Origin: Clostridiales bacterium
Lineage (GTDB): Bacteria > Bacillota > Clostridia > Lachnospirales > Lachnospiraceae
Length of the DNA stretch: 7,844 nt
Assembly: GCA_019420425.1 (NCBI GenBank)
Contig: JAHZHG010000117.1
Span: forward strand, 1 to 7,844
Direction of reading: 5' to 3'
Positions 1 to 4,722 of the stretch are shown in pieces (the stretch's first letter is position 1; every line of letters begins with the position of its first letter). Made by a program: the position numbers and the translations under genes. Below the pieces are notes generated by a model, which saw only the letters and a list, made by a program, of their open reading frames with translations, did not search any database and was not told where the DNA came from.

Positions 1-642
1 AGCCTGTATATCCTGGACGCAGAGCTGAAGGTCACCGGCTCCATCAAGGATCTGGCCCCCGGCGAGCTGATCCGCTCCGCCCGTTTCTTCGGCGACACCG
101 CATACTTCGTCACCTTCCGCCAGACCGACCCGCTGTTCAGCGCCGATCTCTCCGACCCGCAGAACCCGGTAATCCTAAACGAGCTAAAGGTCACCGGCTT
201 CTCCTCCTACCTGCATATTTACGGAGAGAACCTGCTCCTCGGACTGGGCTACGAAGCCGACGAAGAAACCGGCATAACCACAGGACTGAAGCTGTCCATG
301 TTTGACACCGCTGACCCGTCCGCAGTCACTGAGGCCGACCGCCTGGTCATCAAAGACATCACCTGGTGCGATGGACTGAACGACTATAAATCCATCCTGG
401 CCGACGCCGAAAAAAATCTGATCGGCTTCTCCTGCAACGGCAGCTACCTGCTGTTCACCTACGACGAAAACCAGGGCTTCACCAATCTGCTCACCGCAGA
501 TCTAAACGCAGACGAAACCTGGAGCTTTGTCACACGGGGAGCATATGCAGGAGATACATTCTATGTAATAACGGGATCTTCGGTAAAGGCATACGAAATC
601 AGCAATAACTACAGATATGCATCAGAAATAAAACTGGAATAG
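1..642 (+). CDS. C-terminal part of a beta-propeller domain protein (5' end outside window)
   Basis: The reading frame is open from base 1 to the TAG at 640-642, giving 213 residues with no start in view; the internal ATG at 298 is not the real start. The sequence resembles the C-terminal half of the PF09826 family (secreted proteins with a C-terminal beta-propeller distantly related to WD40). Visible family-like stretches are the early AYFVTFRQTDPLFSADLSDP and, further on, NELKVTGFSSYLHIYGENLL. Short beta-strand repeats rich in aromatic residues and Asp/Asn turns fit propeller blades. Family members usually have an N-terminal signal or membrane anchor and sit outside the membrane; that part is not visible here. 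The molecular role of the family is poorly known. The last ~35 codons are more AT-rich than the rest. The gene ends before a strong terminator at 671-699. The family call is fairly sure, the function unknown. Confidence 0.85.
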   Translation, partial: SLYILDAELKVTGSIKDLAPGELIRSARFFGDTAYFVTFRQTDPLFSADLSDPQNPVILNELKVTGFSSYLHIYGENLLLGLGYEADEETGITTGLKLSMFDTADPSAVTEADRLVIKDITWCDGLNDYKSILADAEKNLIGFSCNGSYLLFTYDENQGFTNLLTADLNADETWSFVTRGAYAGDTFYVITGSSVKAYEISNNYRYASEIKLE

Positions 643-670
643 CCGTACTTCAACGAAAGGAAGGAAGTCT

Positions 671-699
671 CCCGCAGGTTTTGGCCTGCGGGATTTTTT
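671..699 (+). terminator. Intrinsic terminator of the beta-propeller gene
   Basis: A perfect 8-bp inverted repeat, CCCGCAGG (671-678) and CCTGCGGG (685-692), encloses a 6-nt loop and is followed by A and six T (694-699). It lies 29 nt after the stop codon of the upstream gene and separates that gene from the toxin locus. Confidence 0.92.
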
Positions 700-709
700 A
701 TTTCTCTGC

Positions 710-738
710 TTGCTATTATACATCCTTTATGTTACAAT
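710..738 (+). promoter_or_regulatory. Candidate promoter of the holin-like toxin mRNA
   Basis: A -35-like TTGCTA (710-715) and a -10-like TACAAT (733-738) are separated by exactly 17 nt. Transcription would start near 745 and give a 5' UTR of about 105 nt before the ATG at 851, long enough for the SD-sequestering hairpin described below. A weaker alternative (TACAGT near 759 with TATATT near 783) cannot be excluded. Confidence 0.5.
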
Positions 739-817
739 ATCAATATATTTTATGCATTCTACAGTGCAAATTTTTTAAAACAATATATTTAACCAGGCAG
801 TCGGGAGGACGGCTCTA

Positions 818-841
818 CCCGTTTCGAGTCTTGCGAAAGGG
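818..841 (+). promoter_or_regulatory. SD-sequestering hairpin in the toxin 5' UTR
   Basis: CCC-G-TTTCG (818-826) can pair with CGAAA-GGG (834-841), leaving G821 bulged and a 7-nt loop. The 3' arm contains the G-rich start of the toxin ribosome binding site AAAGGGGTGG (836-845), so this fold would hide the SD. Such hairpins are usual in type I toxin mRNAs. The pairing is read from sequence; its effect is inferred. Confidence 0.6.
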
Positions 842-850
842 GTGGTAAAT

Positions 851-934
851 ATGGTTACATACAGTGACTTATTTAATTTTGTCATTATGCTGTGTGCAGT
901 CATCACTCTTGCAAAACATTTGCAAAAAAAATAG
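851..934 (+). CDS. Putative holin-like type I toxin, 27-residue membrane peptide
   Basis: This is a 27-codon gene starting with ATG 851 and ending with TAG 932-934, shorter than usual gene-calling limits. The peptide begins MVTYSDLFNFVIML, continues with CAVITLA and ends KHLQKK. It therefore has a short polar N-terminus, one hydrophobic helix of about 15 residues and a Lys-rich tail. This is the architecture of the putative holin-like toxin family (PF16935, Hol_Tox) and of TxpA/BsrG-type type I toxins of Bacillota, which insert into and perturb the cell's own membrane. A purine-rich SD, AAAGGGGTGG, ends 5 nt before the ATG but lies in a hairpin (818-841). Its 3' end overlaps a convergent antisense RNA, the genomic arrangement of txpA/ratA and bsrG/SR4. 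Family membership is well supported by sequence and context. Toxicity is inferred. Confidence 0.8.
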   Translation: MVTYSDLFNFVIMLCAVITLAKHLQKK

Positions 935-964
935 CCGTCCTGCTCCCCCAAGAATAGGACGGCT
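924..964 (-). terminator. Intrinsic terminator of the antisense RNA
   Basis: On the minus strand AGCCGTCCT (964-956) and AGGACGGCT (941-933) form a perfect 9-bp stem with a 14-nt loop, followed by A and eight T. The T-tract is the complement of the A-rich Gln/Lys codons closing the toxin gene. The stem begins inside the toxin stop codon. No T-tract follows on the plus strand, so it is directional. It may also stop readthrough from the dehydrogenase gene at 1075-2013. Confidence 0.85.
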
Positions 965-985
965 GCTGTAACAGCTAACATTCTC

Positions 986-1026
986 GCCGGGACGGGTAGT
1001 CGCCCCTACCTTCCGGCTGTCTTGTT
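986..1026 (+). terminator. Candidate 3' end of the toxin mRNA
   Basis: GCCGG (986-990) pairs with CCGGC (1013-1017), and GGTAG (995-999) with CTACC (1006-1010), giving an interrupted but GC-rich hairpin with a 6-nt loop. The following TGTCTTGTT is only loosely T-rich, so termination strength on this strand is uncertain. It is the only plausible plus-strand stop before the dehydrogenase gene. On the minus strand the same hairpin forms the 5' end of the antisense RNA. Confidence 0.45.
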
Positions 1027-1032
1027 AAATAT

Positions 1033-1061
1033 ATTATACGACATATCTGACCGTTTGTCAA
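1033..1061 (-). promoter_or_regulatory. Perfect consensus sigma-A promoter for the antisense RNA
   Basis: Read on the minus strand, TTGACA (1061-1056) and TATAAT (1038-1033) are both exact consensus hexamers with a 17-nt spacer. It lies 13 nt downstream of the dehydrogenase stop codon and drives nothing but the antisense RNA. The -35 sits inside a short palindrome, GTTTG-T-CAAAC (1053-1063). A strong constitutive promoter is expected for a labile RNA antitoxin that must outnumber its target. Confidence 0.9.
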
Positions 1062-1074
1062 ACCCGGCCGATAT

Positions 1075-2013
1075 TTATTTTCCAAGAAATTCCTCCAGAT
1101 TCTGATATACAATCTCCATCAAATGCCGTCTCGCCTCTATACTCCCCCAGGCAATATGCGGCGTCACCAGCAGGCGTTCGTCGCCCAGCAGCTCGTTCAG
1201 CGGATTGTCTGCCGTCAGCGGCTCTGCGGACATGACGTCCAATCCTGCTCCTGCGATCTGATTTTCTTTAAGCGCCCGCACAAGGCCGCCTTCATCCACA
1301 ATCGGCCCGCGTCCCACGTTAATGAAATACGCGCTGTTCTTCATCCGGCAGAATGCGTCATAGTTCATCAGCTTTTCTGTCTGGGGCGTCAGCGGCGCAT
1401 GGACAGACACTACATCCGACTGCGCCAGCAGCTCTTCAATGGATACCTGCTCATAATCCGGATTTTTATTTTTCCCGCTAGCCGAATAATAAATCACCCG
1501 GCAGCCAAATGCAGAGGCAATTCTCGCCACCTGTCTGCCGATCGCGCCAAGGCCAATGATCCCCCAGGTCTTTCCCGACAGTTCAAAAAACATCCTTCCC
1601 AAATGCGTAAACTCTCCGGATTTTGTATATTCACCGGACCGTACATACTGATCATAATAAGGCAGCTTCTCCAGCAGATAAAACAGCAGCGCAAAGGTAT
1701 GCTGCGCCACGCTGTTTGTGGAATAGCCCGCTGCATTCGTAACCGTGATCCCCGCTTCCTTCATATAATCCCAGTCAATATTGTTGGTTCCCGTCGCTGT
1801 CACCCCGATATATTTCAGCTTCGGCAGTCCTCCGATGGTCTCCCTGTTCATGGGGCATTTATTCACCAGCACAAGCTCCGCATCCGCACAGCGTTCCCGT
1901 ATCTCTTCTTTTTTCGTTTTCGGATAAATTACCGTATCACACACCCGGGTAAACGGAGTCAGGTCAACGTCTCCTCCCAGGCCTTCCGCTTCCAAAATCA
2001 CAAGTTTTTTCAT
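1075..2013 (-). CDS. D-2-hydroxyacid dehydrogenase (glycerate dehydrogenase-like)
   Basis: This 312-residue protein is a NAD(P)-dependent oxidoreductase of the D-isomer 2-hydroxyacid dehydrogenase family, interconverting 2-oxoacids and D-2-hydroxyacids in the cytosol. The nucleotide-binding motif GLGAIGRQVARIASAFG starts at residue 154. The catalytic triad is visible as Arg235 in INVGRGPIVDE, Glu264 in MSAEPLTADNPL and His286 in TPHIAWGS. The N-terminal part (LGGDVDLTPF, VTATGTNNID, GYSTNSVAQHTFALL) resembles HprA-type glycerate/hydroxypyruvate reductases. After the second Rossmann strand the usual acidic residue is absent (VIYYSASGKNK), so NADP use is possible. I chose ATG 2011-2013 because GGAGG (2023-2019) precedes it by 5 nt; the in-frame ATG at 2040 lies inside a terminator stem. 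The gene follows pgi with a terminator between and no promoter seen, so readthrough probably supplies its expression. Family certain, substrate uncertain. Confidence 0.92.
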   Translation of the reverse strand: MKKLVILEAEGLGGDVDLTPFTRVCDTVIYPKTKKEEIRERCADAELVLVNKCPMNRETIGGLPKLKYIGVTATGTNNIDWDYMKEAGITVTNAAGYSTNSVAQHTFALLFYLLEKLPYYDQYVRSGEYTKSGEFTHLGRMFFELSGKTWGIIGLGAIGRQVARIASAFGCRVIYYSASGKNKNPDYEQVSIEELLAQSDVVSVHAPLTPQTEKLMNYDAFCRMKNSAYFINVGRGPIVDEGGLVRALKENQIAGAGLDVMSAEPLTADNPLNELLGDERLLVTPHIAWGSIEARRHLMEIVYQNLEEFLGK

Positions 2014-2023
2014 CTCGTCCTCC

Positions 2024-2056
2024 AAAAAAAGCTGCCGCAAACGAAATTGCGGCAGC
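2024..2056 (-). terminator. Intercistronic intrinsic terminator after pgi
   Basis: On the minus strand GCTGCCGCAA (2056-2047) and TTGCGGCAGC (2040-2031) form a perfect 10-bp stem with a 6-nt loop, followed at once by seven T (2030-2024). It starts 37 nt after the pgi stop codon. The SD of the dehydrogenase begins at the very next base, so the terminator can act as a valve on downstream expression. Confidence 0.92.
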
Positions 2057-2093
2057 CCGACAACACTGTTACTAAGACCAGCCGATTGTCTGA

Positions 2094-3440
2094 TTACAGT
2101 CTCTTTAACAGCTCTTCTCTCTCTTTTTCAAATCCCGGTTTGCCCAGCAGCGCAAACATATTCTTCTTGTAGCTTTCCACACCTGGCTGATTGAACGGGT
2201 TTACACCAGAGATGTATCCGCTGATGCCGCATGCAAACTCAAAGAAATAGAACAGCTCGCCCAGGAAGAACTCATCCTGCTTCGGAATATTTACCACCAG
2301 GTTCGGCACATTTCCGTCGGTATGCGCCAGAATAGTTCCGTTCATTGCACTCTTGTTGACAAAATCAACGGTCTTGCCGGCCAGATAGTTCAGGCCGTCC
2401 AGATCCACCGGCTCCTCATCGATCACCAGCTCATATCTGGATTCTACCACATTCAGTACAGTTTCAAACATGGTACGGCTGCCGTCCTGGATAAACTGAC
2501 CCATGGAGTGGAGATCTGCAGTCAGATCTACCGATGCAGGGAAGATACCCTTCTGGTCTTTTCCTTCACTTTCACCGTACAGCTGCTTCCACCACTCGGA
2601 AACGTAGTGCAGGCTCGGCTCGTAGTTCGCCAGAACCTCGATTCCCTTGCCCTTGCGGTGAAGGATGTTGCGTACTGCGGCATACTGCATAGCGTCGTTG
2701 GTCTCGAAGCCCTCTTCCAGCGCGCGCTTTCTTCCGGAAGCGGCTCCTTCCATCAATTTGTCAATATCTGCTCCGCTGGCAGCGATCGGCAGAAGGCCTA
2801 CCGCGGTCAGTACGGAGAAACGTCCCCCCACATCATCCGGTACGACGAAGGTCTCGTAGCCTTCTGCGTCAGCCAGCTTTTTCAGTGCTCCTCTGGCCTT
2901 GTCCGTGGTCGCATAGATGCGGCCTGCAGCGGCTTCCTTGCCATATTTCTTCTCCAGCATTCCCTTGAAGATACGGAATGCGATGGCCGGCTCGGTGGTC
3001 GTGCCTGACTTGGAAATAATATTTACGGAGAAATCTCTGTCTCCTAAAACGTCGATCAGCTGTGCAATATAGGAACTGCTGATGTTGTTTCCTACAAAAT
3101 AGATCTCCGGAGTCTTGCGGATCTCTTTGGATACGTTGTTGTAGAATCCGTGGCGCAGAAATTCAATCGCCGCTCTGGCGCCGAGATAGGAACCGCCGAT
3201 ACCGATAACCAGCAGAACCTCGCTTTCTTCCTGAATTTTCTTTGCTGCCTTTTTGATTCTGTCGAACTCCTCTTTATCGTAATCCACCGGAAGATCAATC
3301 CAGCCCAAGAAATCGTTTCCTGCTCCGGAACGCTCTACTAAGGTCTTTTTTGCCTGCTCTGCGATGGCCTTCATGGATTCCATCTCGTTTTCGCGAACAA
3401 ATCCTGATACTTTGGAATAGTCTAACGCTACTTTACTCAT
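2094..3440 (-). CDS. pgi: Glucose-6-phosphate isomerase
   Basis: The enzyme (448 residues) interconverts glucose-6-phosphate and fructose-6-phosphate at the entry to glycolysis and in gluconeogenesis, in the cytosol. The length is typical of the short bacillar/clostridial PGI type. Visible motifs are GIGGSYLGARAAIEFL from residue 80, the phosphate-binding ISKSGTTTEPA (142-152), and DDVGGRFSVLTAVGLLP (202-218). The catalytic region QLYGESEGK has Glu290; His311 lies in LHSMGQF; HTDGNVPN is at 373-380; and the C-terminal NPFNQPGVESYKK carries Lys425. No key motif is missing. GAGGAG (3453-3448) lies 7 nt before the ATG. A good promoter (3531-3559) starts inside the end of the upstream membrane-protein gene, so pgi can be transcribed on its own or by readthrough. 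A strong terminator follows. The assignment is certain. Confidence 0.98.
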   Translation of the reverse strand: MSKVALDYSKVSGFVRENEMESMKAIAEQAKKTLVERSGAGNDFLGWIDLPVDYDKEEFDRIKKAAKKIQEESEVLLVIGIGGSYLGARAAIEFLRHGFYNNVSKEIRKTPEIYFVGNNISSSYIAQLIDVLGDRDFSVNIISKSGTTTEPAIAFRIFKGMLEKKYGKEAAAGRIYATTDKARGALKKLADAEGYETFVVPDDVGGRFSVLTAVGLLPIAASGADIDKLMEGAASGRKRALEEGFETNDAMQYAAVRNILHRKGKGIEVLANYEPSLHYVSEWWKQLYGESEGKDQKGIFPASVDLTADLHSMGQFIQDGSRTMFETVLNVVESRYELVIDEEPVDLDGLNYLAGKTVDFVNKSAMNGTILAHTDGNVPNLVVNIPKQDEFFLGELFYFFEFACGISGYISGVNPFNQPGVESYKKNMFALLGKPGFEKEREELLKRL

Positions 3441-3530
3441 GGCTTTTCTCCTCGTTTATGTATTTTCTGTTTTTTTGTTCACATTACTGCCCGTTTTCTT
3501 ATGTCTGGGGGCCAGTAACCTGCTTCTTTC

Positions 3531-3559
3531 ATTCTATCAAAAGACCTGTCCATTATCAA
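3531..3559 (-). promoter_or_regulatory. Candidate pgi promoter overlapping the upstream stop codon
   Basis: On the minus strand TTGATA (3559-3554) and TAGAAT (3536-3531) are separated by 17 nt. Transcription would begin near 3524 and leave a leader of about 84 nt. The -35 hexamer overlaps the TGA (3558-3556) that ends the membrane-protein gene. No clear terminator separates the two genes. Confidence 0.62.
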
Positions 3560-4407
3560 GTCAAAAATTCTTTCAGCACCTCCCGCAATATCCGTTCCTG
3601 CTCCCCCGGATCCATCTGCCTGAGTACATCTGCGTTCCGTTCTTTCGTGTCCTCCCGCCCGGCCGCACTTTCCGCCATTCCCGATTTGATTTTCATCAGA
3701 TTTTCCTTCAGCTCGCGTTTTTCTTTCTGCGCTTTTGTTTCCGCCGGAGCCGCCATTACTGCCGCCGCGGCCTCCCGCTTCGCCTGGCGAACCCTTGCCC
3801 GCCTTTCCTTTCTCGTTGTCTTTGCCGGCGGGAAAGATGCGGCCAGCTCTGCCCTTCCCTGCTCTGCCGTCAGCTCATCCAGGGATGACACGCGGTAATC
3901 CTTCAGCACGCCGGAATTCACCAGGTAATCCTTCAGCCTCACTTTCAGATAACGCCGTTTATATCCGGTATCGGTCAGTGCATAAACAATCCCGGTCAGC
4001 AATACCGCTCCGACGCCTGCCCACAAATACTGCTGCCAGGAATAAAAGTCCCCGCCGTCACGGATCAGCGTTCCGATTCCTGCCGCCGCCACAGCCACGC
4101 AAACGGCCAGCGCTCCCATGCCAAACCTTCGCCACTGGTGCAGGTTCAGACCCATGCACTCATACTCCATCATACTTCGTTCCACAAACGCATCCACATC
4201 GTTTACCCTTTCATTCAGGTGCGTGCAGTTTTGGAAACGCAGTCTCAATTGCTTCATGAATTTTCCCTTTGGCTCTCCCGTATTTTGTGTATCTTTGAGT
4301 AATCGGTCGTAAAGACGGTTCAGGATCAGCTGACTGGCCACCCCAAGGACGCAGGACAGCGTCAGCGCGTACAGTAAAATGTTTTGCTCCAGGATAAATT
4401 GTAACAT
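3556..4407 (-). CDS. Uncharacterised protein with three predicted membrane segments
   Basis: I do not recognise a named family for this 283-residue protein. Three hydrophobic stretches are visible: about residues 8-29, 96-116 and 126-146. Between the first two is a polar region (CTHLNERVNDVDAFVERSMM, then EYECMGLNLHQWRRFG) that looks like the most constrained part. After the third segment the chain is highly charged and low in complexity: a Lys/Arg/Ala/Glu-rich stretch from about 196 to 245, probably helical or coiled-coil, ending LREVLKEFLT. No enzymatic motif is seen. Topology suggests an inner-membrane protein with a long soluble C-terminal tail. The start at 4407 is supported by GGGAG (4418-4414) with 6-nt spacing. 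A promoter lies at 4471-4498. It precedes pgi and is divergent from thiT, but neither neighbour explains its role. Confidence 0.82.
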   Translation of the reverse strand: MLQFILEQNILLYALTLSCVLGVASQLILNRLYDRLLKDTQNTGEPKGKFMKQLRLRFQNCTHLNERVNDVDAFVERSMMEYECMGLNLHQWRRFGMGALAVCVAVAAAGIGTLIRDGGDFYSWQQYLWAGVGAVLLTGIVYALTDTGYKRRYLKVRLKDYLVNSGVLKDYRVSSLDELTAEQGRAELAASFPPAKTTRKERRARVRQAKREAAAAVMAAPAETKAQKEKRELKENLMKIKSGMAESAAGREDTKERNADVLRQMDPGEQERILREVLKEFLT

Positions 4408-4470
4408 GTGAATCTCCCTTCAAAAAAATTTTTTTCACCGGCCGGGGCCCATGACCGATGCTGTGCCGTC

Positions 4471-4498
4471 ATTATATCCCGAGTTTTTTCGTTTGCAA
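4471..4498 (-). promoter_or_regulatory. Candidate promoter of the uncharacterised membrane-protein gene
   Basis: On the minus strand TTGCAA (4498-4493), or TTTGCA one base further upstream, is followed after 16 or 17 nt by a perfect TATAAT (4476-4471). Transcription would start near 4464. The leader contains a GC-rich stretch with GGGCCC and CCGGCCGG palindromes (4438-4450), then A7T7 (4422-4435), just before the SD. Confidence 0.65.
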
Positions 4499-4520
4499 AG
4501 AAAAATCGTTCGTCATTTTC

Positions 4521-4549
4521 TTGACTTTTTCGCAAATACCTGCAATAAT
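4521..4549 (+). promoter_or_regulatory. Candidate promoter of the TPP riboswitch-thiT transcript
   Basis: TTGACT (4521-4526) and AATAAT (4544-4549) are 17 nt apart, giving a start near 4556, about 35 nt before the aptamer. It is back to back with the minus promoter at 4471-4498, with 22 bp between the two -35 elements. Confidence 0.6.
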
Positions 4550-4588
4550 AAATAAGGTTTTTACCGACCAAAAAACATAATATTACAC

Positions 4589-4697
4589 ATGCTAGGGGTG
4601 CTTTTGCTGAGAGATTTCAGAAATGGAATCAACCCTTATTACTTGATTCGGTTAATACCGACGTAAGGAAGCTGGTTAAACTTAACCCCCTATGCAT
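4589..4697 (+). promoter_or_regulatory. TPP riboswitch (THI element)
   Basis: The conserved landmarks of the thiamine pyrophosphate aptamer appear in order: GGGGTGC (4595-4601), CTGAGA (4607-4612), AACCC (4631-4635) closing P2, then ACTTGATTCGGTTAATACC (4641-4659) and CGTAAGGAA (4662-4670), which form the pyrophosphate-binding arm. P1 is short (GCT 4591-4593 with AGC 4670-4672). The expression platform follows directly and includes a terminator hairpin that contains the thiT SD. The downstream gene is a thiamine transporter, so high TPP should switch the gene off. Aptamer identity is very sure. Confidence 0.96.
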
Positions 4698-4722
4698 ACA
4701 CACATGTAAAGGAGGTTTTTTT
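4684..4722 (+). terminator. Riboswitch terminator that also buries the thiT SD
   Basis: Bases 4684-4697 pair with 4704-4717 in a 14-position stem. There are two mismatches (4688/4713 and 4692/4709) and one G-U pair, with an ACACAC loop (4698-4703). Seven T follow at 4716-4722. The 3' arm contains AAAGGAGG (4708-4715), the thiT ribosome binding site, and the T-tract is the spacer before ATG 4723. The competing fold pairs 4589-4598 with 4687-4697 (10 bp, one bulged base). Confidence 0.78.

Larger units (their letters stand above)
922..1026 (-). ncRNA. Antisense RNA antitoxin (type I), about 100 nt
   Basis: A perfect consensus promoter on the minus strand (1033-1061) predicts a start near 1026. 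Transcription would run leftward through a hairpin formed by 986-1017 (arms GCCGG/CCGGC with inner GGTAG/CTACC). It would end after a 9-bp perfect stem (956-964 with 933-941, 14-nt loop), which on this strand is followed by A and eight T (plus-strand A run 924-931). The RNA would be about 100 nt with a 5' hairpin and a terminator hairpin. It is fully complementary to the 3' UTR and last codons of the toxin mRNA. This matches RatA/SR4-like antitoxins, which bind the 3' end of toxin mRNA and cause its decay. Promoter and terminator are directly visible; antitoxin function is inferred from layout. Confidence 0.78.

Noticed and set aside
933..964. Hairpin 933-964 as the plus-strand terminator of the toxin mRNA
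   Set aside because: On the plus strand the stem is followed by GCTGTAACAG without a T-tract; the T-tract exists only on the minus strand.
775..981. Open frame of 68 codons on the minus strand across the toxin locus
   Set aside because: It runs antisense to the toxin through hairpins and the antisense RNA terminator and has no ribosome binding site; the composition is explained by the RNA structures.
1053..1063. GTTTG-T-CAAAC palindrome over the antisense -35 as a repressor operator
   Set aside because: Only 5-bp half sites, and half of it is forced by the TTGACA consensus itself; too weak to claim.
1123..2172. Long plus-strand frame of 349 codons opposite the dehydrogenase
   Set aside because: It lacks a ribosome binding site, is rich in His/Arg/Gln/Ile as expected for a shadow frame, and is fully covered by a gene with intact catalytic motifs on the other strand.
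3350..3898. Plus-strand Phe/Ser/Cys-rich frames over the pgi start and membrane-protein end
   Set aside because: Low-complexity shadow translations of the Lys/Glu/Ala-rich minus-strand tail; no start signals.
4362..4571. Minus-strand 69-codon frame upstream of the uncharacterised membrane protein
   Set aside because: It spans the predicted minus promoter and leader, has no SD, and ends inside the real gene in another frame.
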